A stretch of 64,000 bases of DNA from Ctenosaura bakeri (Eukaryota > Chordata > Lepidosauria > Squamata > Iguanidae): the NCBI GenBank assembly GCA_948474755.1, contig CAOLHI010000963.1:186001-250000 (forward strand), given 5' to 3'. Both the position numbers and the translations under genes were made by a program. The notes below the pieces were generated by a model. The model was not told the origin of the DNA. It was given only the letters and a program-made list of their open reading frames with translations, and made no database searches. How positions within the stretch are numbered: position 1 is the stretch's first letter; each line of letters opens with the position of its first letter. Below are positions 22,862 through 33,747 of this stretch, piece after piece.

Positions 22862-23645
22862 GTCCCTTTCCGCACCTTACCTTTTTCCGGCGCTGGGCTG
22901 CGGGGATCGCGCGAACAGCCTCCGGCGAGAGGCTCTCGTGTCTGGGAGCCCTGCCTCTTCCTTCTGCAGTGCAGCCTGGGACCTTCCCAGGCCCTTTCTG
23001 CACTTTACCTTCTTCCAGCGCTGGGGTGCGGGGATCACACAAGCAGCCTCCAGCAGGAGGCTCTCGCGTCCAGGGTCATTCAGCTCCGCACAAGCTGCCT
23101 GCTCACACGAGAGCCCCACCTCTTCCTTCCGCAGCACAGCCTGGGAGTTTCCCAGGCTGCGCTGGGGCAGGAAGCGCAACCGGTGCAGCTCTGGAGGCGC
23201 CACATGCCAGGTAAGTGCGTGCAGAGCCTGGGAGCAATGCACGATCGCACACCATTTTCGGTTTCTAGCCGAAAATGAATAGGTGCATGATTGGCGCCTG
23301 CTGGCCCCTGGAGTGTCGCACAATTGTGAGTGCATCGTGCAGATTGCTCCTCACAATCGCGCAACACTCCAGGTGCCCTTTTGCATGGAAAATGCTGTGC
23401 AGAAAGGGCCCCAGGCTGTGCTGGGGCAGGAAGCACAACCAGCGTGGCTCCGGAGGCTCCACATGCCAGGTAAGTGCACACAGGGCCCGGGAACAATGCG
23501 CGATCGAACACCATTTTCAGCTTCTAGCCAAAAATGAAAAGGTGTGCGATTGGCACCTGCCGGCCCCTGGAGCGTCACGTGATTGTGAGTGCATCTTGAA
23601 GATCACTCCACACAATCGCGTGATACTCCAGGCGCCCTTTCGCTT
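22862..23645 (+). mobile_element. GC-rich Harbinger-like element A (outer), split by its own relative
   Basis: The outer copy starts GTCCCTTTCCGCACCTTACC. It runs to 'gggaccttcccag' at 22990, resumes at 23411 with 'ccaggctgtgctggggcagg' and ends near 23645 at 'gcgccctttcgctt'. It lacks the last terminal block and is therefore truncated on the right. Family features are the TIR GGCCCTTTTCGCAC, two internal hairpins and a CAGGTAAGT motif. No transposase is present. The many overlapping open frames in both directions are caused by high GC. Confidence 0.8.
22991..23410 (+). mobile_element. GC-rich Harbinger-like element A (inner), full length
   Basis: It begins GCCCTTTCTGCACTTTACC and ends GCTGTGCAGAAAGGGCC. 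CCAG lies on both sides (22987-22990 and 23411-23414), so the target duplication is 3-4 bp. The inner hairpins 'cattttcggtttctagccga' with its complement, and the 'gtgtcgcacaattgtgag' and 'ctcacaatcgcgcaacac' arms, are intact. Confidence 0.8.
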
Positions 23646-24959
23646 AATGTTAGAACTTCTCCTCCCAAGCCCCCAGTGACTTTACCCAAAGGAAACCAAA
23701 GCTATGGGTAAACCTCTGCTGTCTGGAATTCTCAGAGAATTAGAAAAAGAATGAACGACAAAGTCTATGCTCTGAGAAAAACGTATTTATTCAGACACAT
23801 GTAGGAACTGCTTGCCTCACTATAAATAGCTGAAGGCAATTGCAAAAGTGCTGGTACAATTCCAAGCTGTCAATCAGGTAACAATATTTTTAGTAAATGG
23901 CGACAATGTTACTTAAGGGTGAGTTGTTCCTTGGAAGCAGAGCCACCTGAATGTAAGCACAGGATTGCACGACTGCCTGTGCTTCCTCCTTTTGGTATTT
24001 TTAGCCAGAGGAGTGACAATTTTTGCCCAAAGATGACTCCTAACAGGTAAGGGCGCTGCTTGTCACATTGAGGATATTGATTGACTATGACAAGCAATCT
24101 CTCACCTTCTCTTCCACTTCTCACTCCTGGGAGCCAATTTACATTAAGAATTGTCATCAGAAAATTGTCAAAATGGCAAGAAGGTCTCGTGGAGTTTGAA
24201 GAGAGCAGTCAACAATTCTTCTCCTTGGAGGAACTCTTGGGGTATGTCCCCATGACCCTGGGTTCTTACTCTTGGTTAGGCAGGCAATGCAACATGCAAG
24301 CGGAGTTTCAAGAATAGTTCTTAACAATCCAAGCACCTCTTTCCTCAAAGCATGACTGTATCAACAACAAGATGTTGGGATGCTACAAATACACTAGAAC
24401 AGTGTATCATGTGTTGGTCTCCAATTTACCTGGCAGTTAAGGAGGTGTGCAAAGAAATTCTGTGTGCTGAAGCTTATACTACATGGATACTTTACTGACT
24501 GGAGGAGTTACATAAGTACTATTAAACAGTTCCTTAAACAACAAAATCTAGCAAAAGTTATTTGGAAATGGAAGCAGCTCACCTGACATGTTACCACACC
24601 CAACACTCCACTTAAATATATTTATGGTCAAAAGCATGTTTGGAGAAGCACTGACTATGCACATGTAGCCAGGTCAGGATGTCCTCAGCATAGTCAGGTC
24701 ATAACTTCAGAGAGGATTAGATAGGAAAGTCCAGCACTGAAAGGCTTGGGATGATCCTTTCAAAAGGCTGTAAGGCATAAGCACTCCCAGAAACAATGGA
24801 AGGTGAAACTGCCCAGATGAAGTCATCAAGCACTCATGCTGTGAGCATATCCTACAGATACTTTTCCTATTTTCCTTACACAACCAAGGCATTAAGAGAT
24901 TGCCAGGACTCCCATCAATATTTTATCACCCAAAATTAAGACAACATGCCCATTCTGGT
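23646..24959. other. No recognisable feature
   Basis: Unique-looking sequence with weak chance frames. No LINE, SINE or MITE signature was identified. Confidence 0.4.
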
Positions 24960-25330
24960 CTCCTTTGTCAGCTTCTAAGAAAGCAATTACTGCTTTGTCC
25001 ACATAGCCTCCTTCAGGGCAAGAAATAGGGTATAAAAACCCCAGCTCCAGCCACAGTAACTCGTAATACATTGGGTATCATGCTGCATGGGGCCTCATTC
25101 CTCCAAGCTACAGTCGGGCTCTTGTTTGAGCCACTCTACTTTGATCTTCTGCTTCGGGACAGGTAAATATTACCCCTTCCACCCAAAATCTCTCTCTATC
25201 CAACTTTCCTCACCTTTCCCTTCAATGTATGGTTCATGATTTCTTGTGAATATGTCTATCATGTCTATTAATTTCCAATAAAATACTCCCTTAACTTTTA
25301 ACTGGAGTACTCTCTACAGTTAGTACTAGC
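24960..25330 (+). promoter_or_regulatory. Possible old LTR fragment: TATA box and polyadenylation signal
   Basis: GGGTATAAAAACCCC at 25028-25042 lies about 240 bp upstream of CCAATAAAATAC at 25276-25287. This spacing would suit the R-U5 part of an LTR. Termini and target duplication could not be fixed. The alternative is a chance TATA in unique sequence. Confidence 0.3.
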
Positions 25331-26918
25331 ATATACAGGTGCCATTACCTTCCTCTCTCAGGCACCCTTGGAACTAATAATTTCTCTAATCTTATGGAGA
25401 TGCTGGCACAGCTGGTGGACCTCAAGGTCCACCACCTTTTAGAGTAACAGACATGGATTCACATGTTGGACAGCCTACTGCATGAGGTTAAAAAAAATAA
25501 TCATCCAGCCCTTTGCATGAATCAGATGACTATGGAAATCCCCTAATAGATGGTAAGCAATGTTAGGACAACACCCAGAGCCTTTCTTTAAGAAATGTGT
25601 TGACCTTCTCTTTCCTCCTTTCTCTGATAATAAGAGTTTGAGCACTGCAGAGCTGTCCACTGCACCCATCTCATTGACACATATATGCACAAAGATCCTT
25701 GTTCACAGCACTATTTAGACCACTGCTGAATAAGATAATAAGACTGGATCTACAGTATTTCCCAAAACAGATAAGGATAAACGTGGTACCATGAAATGGC
25801 CAACAAGCTAGTTCAGAGGAATGAGACACCTTGTGGCTAATTTTGGTATGGGTAAAAGTCCCAGAAATCAATGCTTATGATTTTATAAGATGTATGCTTT
25901 AAGGTCATCCTCAATCTGAAATGACTTGAAGGCACATGACAACAACAACAAACTGATAGTGAACATGCAAATGCTATGGGGCCACTTCTTCTTTTTAAAA
26001 TATCTCAAAGTTTGTCATAATCAAAATCTTCTTATAGAAGTGATATAGCAGGCCCCACACTCTGGTCTGGTTCAGAATGGACGGAGGCAAAATTATTTTC
26101 AAGAAACTAGAAAACACTTCTGTTTGCGAGCCCATTCCACAACTTGGCCCCAATGCATTCTTTGTAATGTTCCACTGAGAATAAACTGGAGTTCCAGGGC
26201 ATGGAAGGCTTCCCAAAGTTTGCAATAGGACACCTAACCACTCTTCCCTTTATATTCAAACTTAGCAAAGACAGACTGCAGCAGCAATAAGAAGTCATCG
26301 CCTCAGGGCCCTCATTACCTTGTTGCAATCCATGCTGGATTTGAGGATATTTTGAAAATACAGTTCCTATGATTACTGAGTAGGGTTGTCAAACATTGTG
26401 GCTTGATCCCTATTCTGCAGTTTTCATGGGTCATCTCCAGACAGGAGATAAGGGCACAAATTATCCAGTTTGGAGTGTTCAGCTTCAGGTAAGAAGAAAG
26501 GGCTATGTGCAAATCTCCAACCCAACTAGTAAAGCAGCAGGTTGCTGCAGTTTGCAAGGCTTCATTGATTTGTTGCAGCAACACGCAAATACTCTCTAGG
26601 CAGTCTGTGGATTCACTTAGTCTACTCCTTCCCTTCCAGTCACTGTAGTGCCAAGGTTCACCCTCTACTCTTCCTTGAACCCACCTTCTTGCTAGAAGCA
26701 AGTAGACTAGATCAAGTGTTTCTTATACCATCTCCCTGAGCAAATTCAAAGCAATAATTCTTTCATTTCCCCTTGATGTAGCGATAGTCCCTTGAACTAA
26801 GATTTTGTCTTAATTTCCAAACAGGCAAATATTTTCTCCATGTATTTGTGTGCACCTGCATGCTTAGTTTGAGTAACTGTAGATGGTACTTACTGCATGA
26901 CACTTAATGACATCACTG
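25331..26918. other. No recognisable feature
   Basis: A few 70-130 codon chance frames (for example 26315-26701, minus) have no domain that I recognise. An AAC-type scrap at 25905-25955 ('gaaatgacttgaaggcacat') is the 3' end of the lizard SINE on the plus strand. Confidence 0.4.
25905..25955 (+). mobile_element. SINE 3' end fragment with AAC tail
   Basis: 'ctgaaatgacttgaaggcac' followed by 'atgacaacaacaacaaac' is the plus-strand 3' end of the lizard SINE seen elsewhere mostly in reverse. Confidence 0.6.
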
Positions 26919-27349
26919 GTATCCTTTCTGTACGTTACCTGCTTGCGGAGGTGGGGAGTGCCGTTTGCGCAAGCAGCCTCTTGCGTGAGGTGCTCGCATC
27001 ATTCCTCCGTTCTCCCACAGCTGGGTTGCCAGTCATGCGGCCGTCACACGAACGCCCCTTCCTTCCTTCCGTAGTGCGGCCTGGGAGCTGTAGGCTGCAC
27101 TGGGGGAGGAAGCACAACTGGCCCAGCTCACCCGACGCACCGCAGGGCAGGTAAGTGCGTGAGGGCCCCGGGAGCATTGCACAACCACGCAGCATTTTCG
27201 GCTTAGAGCCAAAAATAAAAAATCCGTGCATGGCCCGCTTTAGGCTCTTGAGCGTCATGTAAATGGGAGTGTGTCGTACGGACTGCCGCTCCCATTTACG
27301 CGACGCTCAAAGGGCCCTCTCGCAAAAGAAACTGAGTTCAAAAAGGGCC
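26919..27349 (+). mobile_element. GC-rich Harbinger-like element B
   Basis: The left end is decayed (TATCCTTTCTGTACGTTACC) and the right end is AAAAAGGGCC. The internal hairpin is striking: 'gagcgtcatgtaaatgggag' at about 27250-27269 pairs with 'ctcccatttacgcgacgctc' at 27289-27308. CAGGTAAGT lies at 27148-27156. Open frames on both strands are by-products of GC content. Confidence 0.8.
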
Positions 27350-27354
27350 TCCAG

Positions 27355-27784
27355 GGCCCTTTCTGCAGCTTACCTGCTTCCGGCACGGTCACGCGGGGAT
27401 CACACGAGCAGTCACTTCTGTGAGGCACTCGCATCTCCGCTGCTCCTGCTCTGCAGCAGCTGCCTGCTGGCTGGCAGGCAGCGTGAGGGCTCCACCACTT
27501 CCTTCTGCAGCGCAGGTATTTTCCCAGGCTGTGCTGGGGGAGAAAGCGCAAAGGCCGCATCTCCGGAGGCTCTGCATGGACAGTAAGTGCATGTAGGGCC
27601 CCGGAGTGATGCATGATCACGCATCATTTTCGGCCAAAAGCCGAAAATGATATATTGCACGATCAGCGCCTGCTGGCTCTGGCAGCATCACGTGATTGCG
27701 AGGACATCATGTGGAATGCTCCTCGCAATTGCACAATGCTCCGGAGGCCCTTTCGCATGACAAATGCCGTGCGAAAAGGGACCA
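27355..27784 (+). mobile_element. GC-rich Harbinger-like element C
   Basis: It starts GGCCCTTTCTGCAGCTTACC only 5 bp after element B and ends GCCGTGCGAAAAGGGACC. The hairpin 'cattttcggccaaaag' / 'ccgaaaatga' and the arms 'cgtgattgcgagg' / 'cctcgcaattgcac' are present. The donor-like motif has lost one G here (CAGTAAGT, 27581-27588). Confidence 0.8.
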
Positions 27785-27872
27785 GGTCCCAGGTTTAGGG
27801 CTGGAAACCTCAGGGCCTGGTATAATCCTGAACTGGCAACCTAATTAATGAGGTTGTCACCAAAACATCTGA

Positions 27873-28094
27873 AGCCCTGGTGACGCAGTGATTAAATGCC
27901 AGTACTGCAGCCACAAGGTTGTGAGTTTGATCCTGCCAGGCTCCAGGTCGACTCAGCCTTCCATCCTTCCGCAGGTTGGTAAAACGAGTACCCAGCATGT
28001 TGGGGGCAATTAGCTAACACATTGTAAACCACTTAGAGAGCACTTAGCTGATATGTAGTATAGAAATACATATGCTATTGCTATTGCTATGCTA
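27873..28094 (+). mobile_element. Squamate tRNA-derived SINE
   Basis: The head 'gccctggtgacgcagtgatt' has tRNA box A character and 'gagtttgatcctgccagg' gives box B. They are followed by 'cagccttccatccttccgca' and 'gtaaaccacttagagagc', then a (GCTATT)n tail. This unit is a widespread squamate SINE and is a main reason for assigning the window to a squamate. Pol III promoter boxes are partly mutated. Confidence 0.8.
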
Positions 28095-28234
28095 GCTATA
28101 GTTGGGAACTATATTTCTCAGTGATCCTTTATTGTCAGGGATTTAAAAAGTACACAGAAATCTTCTCATCCTGGACAAGAAATGGTACCTTAATACATAA
28201 AGGCACATCATTGAAGAAATGATCAAATCTGGTA

Positions 28235-28295
28235 AGATGATGATGATGGTGATGATGATGGTGACGACGATGATGATGGTGACAATGATGGTGAT
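28235..28295. repeat. Imperfect (GAT)n microsatellite
   Basis: Repeated GATGATGATGGT units with interruptions. Confidence 0.9.
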
Positions 28296-29960
28296 TTTGA
28301 ATTGCAGAAGCGTTTTTGCAAATACTTCATTTGCCCAGAACTCATTAGAGGTTTTCTGTTTTCACACAAAAACAGTATTGTGATTTTTGCAATGGTTTTA
28401 TGCAAAAAAAGGGTTTATGCTTCCTGCACAAAAAAGTACACAAAGCTTCATAATGTGAAGAAAACCTTTCAATGTTTGTTTTTTGTATGCAAAAAATAAG
28501 CAAATATTTACAGCCCTACTGCTGAGATGCTGCTAAGGTACCACTAAAGTCATGCCAGATTCCCCAAAATGAGGGTCCACATGCTGACAAATTGGAAATG
28601 GAACTAGAAGGGGTCATTTGCATAAAGAGATGCCACCAGCAAGCCCATTCTGACTTAGCTGCAAAGTTTGGGTGGCTGAGCCCAATGGAGAATAGGCTTG
28701 ACAAAGTGTTCTGAAATTTGGTGCCATCATTATGTTATATGAAGAGAGAGATCCCATTTTGAAAGGCATGAAATGAGGTCTGGGAAATAATGTGTCGACA
28801 TTCAGACTCGTGACATTTTTGAAATTAAATGTTTGACATTTTAGTAGTACTCCATAAAATGAAATCCAGCTTTGTTGGGGAGTGGGGGAAGCAGTCTGTC
28901 TCAAAATGCACACTTTGGGTGTGAAATTTTCCTGGAGGAAATTTCAGAGGCTCCTCTTCCTCCCTTTGGCTAAAAACAAACCTTGCTTTTAATTCACACC
29001 TTTCATAGCAGAACACAAGACACTTTCACATATAAAAAAAAAGCAAAGCTGTCACCACTGGGAGTTTTGGCTCTGATTCTGCATAATAGGATGCAACCAG
29101 TACAGACATTAAGAGTAATTTCCTTAGTGACTTGAACGGATTGTGCTTAGAATGAGCAGAATGCACCTCTTTCTAAAGAGTGTATTTGTGGATTCTAAAC
29201 AGACTGATCTAAATAACCTTGGAAATATTACTTTTTTGATGAAACTCTCCAAACATCCTCTGATCATGCTGTTGCAGGAGGCTGGGACTTGGTAGTCCTC
29301 AGAGGAAAGTTTTCCAGGCTCAGAACTGGTCCATAAATGGTCTAAATGCCTGAGCAGAAAATACTGGGATAGGTTGACAAATAGCCTGATATTGTATAAG
29401 CCAATATCTTACATTCCTATTTACATCTGCCCAAATGAAACCGATTCACTCCTAGGCTACACTTTGAAAACTTCAGTTAGAGTTCATTTGAGGGCCACTT
29501 CCTGATCCAAGTGACTTAACTTCATTAGTGTTTACAACTAAGGCCTAAATCCAATTATTCACCTAACTACAGTAGACTCATTTGGTCAACAAGATTTGGA
29601 TAAGTCAATGTCTCTGTGACTTCTGTTGATTTAATTAAGAGATGGGGAAAATCAAGCCCACAGGCTGTACATGGCCCCAGGGTGATTCTTGTGGCCCCCA
29701 AAACTCCCCAGAGGTCCTTTTCTGCTATCACAGAATGGCTTATTTCTATTGTAAAATGGCTTATTCCTGTTGTTGTAAGCAAAGGCTTCTCATGAGCCTT
29801 AAATGGTTGGCAGCGATTGAGTGGGGATGGAGATGTGACAAATATGTGGTGAAATTGTCCACACATACCCTAGGGGGTATTTGGTGCCCCTTGGGGCCAA
29901 AACAGTGATATTTTTGTGGGGTGCAGACCCCAGTCTCCTGGAGGAAGAGCAACGGCTCTC
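28296..29960. other. No recognisable feature
   Basis: AT-rich to neutral sequence. Minus-strand frames at 28614-28913 and 29567-29866 have no family signature. Confidence 0.45.
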
Positions 29961-29964
29961 TTCT

Positions 29965-30095
29965 TGGTGGTTTTGTACACTTTCAAGTCATTTCTGACTT
30001 ATGGCAACCTTAATGTGGGTTTCCATGGCTGAGCAGAGAACTGAACCCTGGTCTCCACGATTGTAGCCTAATGCTCAAACCACTACGCAATGCTG
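29965..30095 (-). mobile_element. tRNA-derived SINE, shortened, minus strand
   Basis: 'cactttcaagtcatttctga' is followed by 'cttatggcaacctt', then a jump to 'gggtttccatggctgagcag' and 'ctgaaccctggtctccacga'. The middle of the SINE is deleted. Confidence 0.7.
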
Positions 30096-30348
30096 GATCT
30101 AATACCCTCTGACAATTGTCCTGATCTCCTGATTTAATGAGTCTACCCTAGCTGGTACTACTCTAGTTGGAAATAACAGTGAAGCAGTGCAAGTCTAGCC
30201 TCTCTAGAAAAGGAGTTCCAGGCCCCAGGAGCTGGATTCACAGTTGGATTCTAGGTAAACAAATGTACATGTTAGACCAAGTCAGGAAGGTTATCTCTAT
30301 GAACAATGAACCACCTTTGTTGTGGACAGGATCCTCCCTATACAGAGT

Positions 30349-30725
30349 CAGTGGCACGGTTGTATTCGTAGGGTGGGGCAGAATGAGGTCACTGCTCCTC
30401 CAATAAGAATTCTGCCCCCTCCTCATGATTGTTTCCCTTCATTCCCCAAATTTCTGGCACTGCAAAAAAGTGAAATGCAGAAAATCATTCATACCTAGAA
30501 CCCTTCTATTTGCTGCATCTATATTCCCTGGCAAAATTCCCTGCCCCCTTTCTTTAGATGCTCAAGCTGTATGTCTAAATAATCAACTGAGATTTTAGGT
30601 TACTGATATGCTAGAAATTTGGGGACTAAAGAAACATTTCATTGGGGGCAGAATTCTTATTTTGGAGGCAATGACCTCACACCTCCCACTGCATTCCTCC
30701 ACCCCTACAGCCATACCCCTAGTCA
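30349..30725. mobile_element. TIR-type DNA element with ~60-bp inverted arms
   Basis: The left arm 30368-30419 (GTAGGGTGGGGCAGAATGAG to ATTCTGCCCCC) is the imperfect reverse complement of 30644-30708. The interior of about 225 bp is non-coding and matches 20150-20385. The outer end CAGTGGCAC at 30349 suggests a hAT origin, but a target duplication was not found. Confidence 0.6.
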
Positions 30726-32165
30726 GCAGACATCTGGAGACCAGTAGTGCCAGCTTTTTCTTTCCCAAAAGTTCTCTGCTGGCCATTTTTGGCCAAAAAA
30801 CAAGACTCAACAAGCCAGAGAAAGCTTGCTCTGGTCTAATCAGGCTGTTTTTACATGCATCCTTATGAGTGTCATTTAAAAATCATTATTATATCCCATC
30901 AGCTCAGTCCGGGTATAAAGAGACCAGTTCAGGGAACTGAAAAGCTTTTACTTGGAATCACCATTTTGTAGTTCCCAGACCAGAAAATTCTATCTTGAGT
31001 CATTGTTGATCTCAGATCATTATTTATTCATTTCCACTTACTGGAGCTGTACAAATTAATTAGAGGAACACACTACATGTGCTTAGTGACAATTTGGGGA
31101 TGTACTACAAGCCATGAGAATCCTGTGTGCTCTCAAAGCCCCCCTGCCAGCTCACACAGACTGTTCCATCCATTTCAAGGGAGGATTCAGTTTCCCTTGT
31201 CTTCCCTATCTATGTGCATGAATCTCTACATCTGCCCTTTGTAAAAAGAAATGCATCAGATCAGCACCCCTAGTTCTCAAAACTGGTCTGGCCCACTGAT
31301 TATTTTGATGACCCCTTTCTGCATCTTTGTTTCTGTTAACAACGGGTCTTTATTGCCTTGATGCCTTCCATGTGGGTTTTGCAGAAGCATCTGGCTGGAG
31401 ACTACTGAAAATAGAATACTGGCCTAGACTAAATGCATCTTCCACAGCCTGATACACCAAGGACTTTCTTATTCCTTCCATACTTCTAAGGAATATGGCA
31501 CATCAGGAAAATCTAGCTAAAACAAATCCTTGATATCCTTTCTGGGAGTGATCATCATGAAAACCTTGCAAGATGTGATTGCACCACAAGCATTTTGGGA
31601 AAAATGGTTACCGCTTGCAATTCTGATTAGGCAAAGTTCATGGGAGAGGTAGGGAAAACTCATCTGGTTCAGTTCCACTTCTTAATCCAACTCACATTCA
31701 CATTCAGGATTAGCTTTTAAAGCGGGATAAAATCCAAAAGCTTGGATCTCTGTGTGATTTATGACATTTCACACGGATACTGTATAGCATGTGGCAGGCA
31801 ATACCACTACTTCATGACCACAGATGCAGGACATAATCAAGAGACTGCTGCCTTAACTGGTGTGTTCTGAATGGCTGCTTCACACATACAGATGAACCAC
31901 CACTCTGTATATTTATTTCTCATTCCACAGTGAAAGAGCTGGAAATGCTGGCAAAGTTCACCAGTTTTAGTTCAGATATGAATCAGATGCCTGAATAAGA
32001 CTCAACTCAAAAGGGTAGATAATTCCTCAAAGCAGATCCAGAACGAAGCCAAGATATTTATTTCTTGTAGGGATGCTTGCTTGTTACTCTTCTATTCAAA
32101 CTTTCCTCCTAGGGAATGCAAGGCTTGGTGCCCAACTCTCTTCCTCTTCTGTACTTTATACAATC
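30726..32165. other. No recognisable feature
   Basis: No gene, RNA or repeat that I can name. Confidence 0.45.
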
Positions 32166-32295
32166 ATGTCAGGTGGTGTTAAGCTCAGAAAGGATGACAG
32201 GCCCAATGTCACACAGTTAGTTTCACGGCTCATTGCAGATTTTAACCTAGATTTCTTAAGTGCCAGTCCAGTATCCTAAATACTGTGCCACACTT
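32166..32295 (-). mobile_element. MIR-like SINE remnant, minus strand
   Basis: 'caatgtcacacagttagt', then 'agattttaacctagatttct', then 'aatactgtgccacact' follows the order of the MIR core in reverse (the 'gtcacacagctagt' and 'gattcgaacccag' blocks). It is ancient and diverged. Confidence 0.5.
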
Positions 32296-32865
32296 GCATT
32301 TCTCATTTTGAAGGGCTGAGAAAAAGGAATAAGGGGACCATCTTATCTTAGGTTTGTGTGTGGAAGGACTTTTCTTTCCATTCCAAACTTTATCTGGGGA
32401 AGTTTTCAAAATAAACCTCTCTGAAAGCAATGGTGGGAGCTGCCTTGGATATTTTGACATGGTATTTTGAATGGGCTTGCAAAATGAAGAGAGTTATTGC
32501 TATTTTGATTTTTTTTAAAAAAAAAATGGGCAAATTTAGGAATGTAACTCTTTACTTATTTTGTTCTTGCACATGAAAAATCAACAATTTTGTCCAAAAC
32601 AAAAATATCTACTGCTATCACTGATGACAAAAACATTTAGCCTTTTGCTCTCACATAAGGGCAAAAAAAAAAAAAAATCTTACAGTATTTGACAATTTTT
32701 TTCAACATGTCAAGACATCTTTTACCTGTTGAAGGTGAAAAAAATGAAAATATTCTTAACATCCCTAGTTCAGCTACAAGTCCAAGTTAAGCAGGGGCAC
32801 TCAATGCTGGTATAACATTCCACCATCATATGCAGGTGGGCTAAAAGAACATCAGATCTGATACA
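32296..32865. other. No recognisable feature
   Basis: A- and T-runs at 32508-32527 and 32664-32678. Nothing else is visible. Confidence 0.45.
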
Positions 32866-33095
32866 CAGCTTGTTTACATCCTATTTAGAATACTGTAACA
32901 TGATGTATGTGGTATGCCTTTGAACAGTGTTCAGAAACTTCAGCTGGTCCAAAGAGCTGCAATCAGACTGTTAACTGGCGCTGATTACAAGAAGCATACA
33001 ATTTCCTCGTTGCAATAGCAACAGTGGCTGCTAATCCATTTCCAGGCACGATTCAAAGTGTGGTTACAGCCTATAAAGCCTTCTTCTGTTATAAT
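32866..33095 (+). mobile_element. L2 LINE C-terminal fragment
   Basis: 'tagaatactgtaacatgatg', 'cttcagctggtccaaagagc' and 'ctgttaactggcgctgatta' match 14040-14150 of the larger L2 copy in the same order. It is frameshifted and short. Confidence 0.8.
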
Positions 33096-33137
33096 TCACT
33101 ATAGGTGTCAAATACCTGCATTCTTCCATAAGGCAAC

Positions 33138-33310
33138 AATTTGTTGTTAGTTGTGTGTCTTCAGTTCATTTCTGACTTATGGCAACCCTAAGGCAAATCT
33201 ATTACAGGGATTTGTGGGGCTGAGAGTGTGTGATATGCACAAGGTCACCCAGTGGGGAATCGAACCCCGGTTTCTAAGGTCCAATGCTCAGACCACTACA
33301 CCACACTGTT
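33138..33310 (-). mobile_element. tRNA-derived SINE, minus strand
   Basis: A fairly well preserved copy: 'ttgttgttagttgtgtgtct', 'aaggtcacccagtgggg', 'aatcgaaccccggtttctaa', then 'cagaccactacaccaca'. The box B complement (GAATCGAACCCCGG) is the cleanest of all copies in the window. Confidence 0.8.
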
Positions 33311-33553
33311 ATTGTTACTTCCCATCAGATTGCTTCAACTTATGACAACCCTATGAACAAGAGACCTCAATGATCCATGGGCATGAACTGCCCCATTCAG
33401 ATCTTGCAGATTTAATGTTGTGCTTGCATACTTGAATCAATCCACCTGTAATGCAGTCCTCCTCTTTTCCTAGTGGCTTCCACTTTACCAAGCATTATCA
33501 TATTTCCAGTGAGTCACATTGACTGATGATATGTCCAAAATACAACAGCTTCA
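33311..33553 (-). mobile_element. RTE/BovB-like LINE fragment
   Basis: 'cttgaatcaatccacctgta', 'cctcctcttttcctagtggc', 'ccagtgagtcacattgactg' and 'atatgtccaaaatacaacag' repeat the order seen at 2560-2690. It is decayed and non-coding. Confidence 0.6.
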
Positions 33554-33747
33554 GGCCATTTCTGCCCTATACTGTTATAGTGCTATTACGCCACTTTCTA
33601 CATCCTGTGGAATTCTGGGGTTTGTAGTTTACCGAGACCAAAGAGCTCTCTGACTGAGAATTCTAAATGCTCCTCCCAAATGCAAGGATTCCATAGGATG
33701 TTGAAAGTGGAATAACAGCACTATAACAGTGTAGTGCAGAAATGGCC
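33554..33747. mobile_element. Palindromic Harbinger-like MITE, copy 5
   Basis: GGCCATTTCTGCCCTATACT to GTGCAGAAATGGCC with the standard arms and the centre 'gagaattctaaatgctcctc'. It lies directly against the RTE fragment. Confidence 0.85.

Noticed and set aside
22830..23679. Many 65-152 codon frames in both directions
   Set aside because: All lie within nested GC-rich MITEs without a transposase motif. Frames repeat wherever the MITE repeats.
24678..25318. Exact LTR boundaries TGTCC...CTACA around the TATA/AATAAA pair
   Set aside because: The flanking bases give no matching target duplication, so the ends are not supported.
27873..28094. tRNA gene
   Set aside because: Box A and B remain but there is no cloverleaf with an anticodon stem, and the body and GCTATT tail are those of a SINE.
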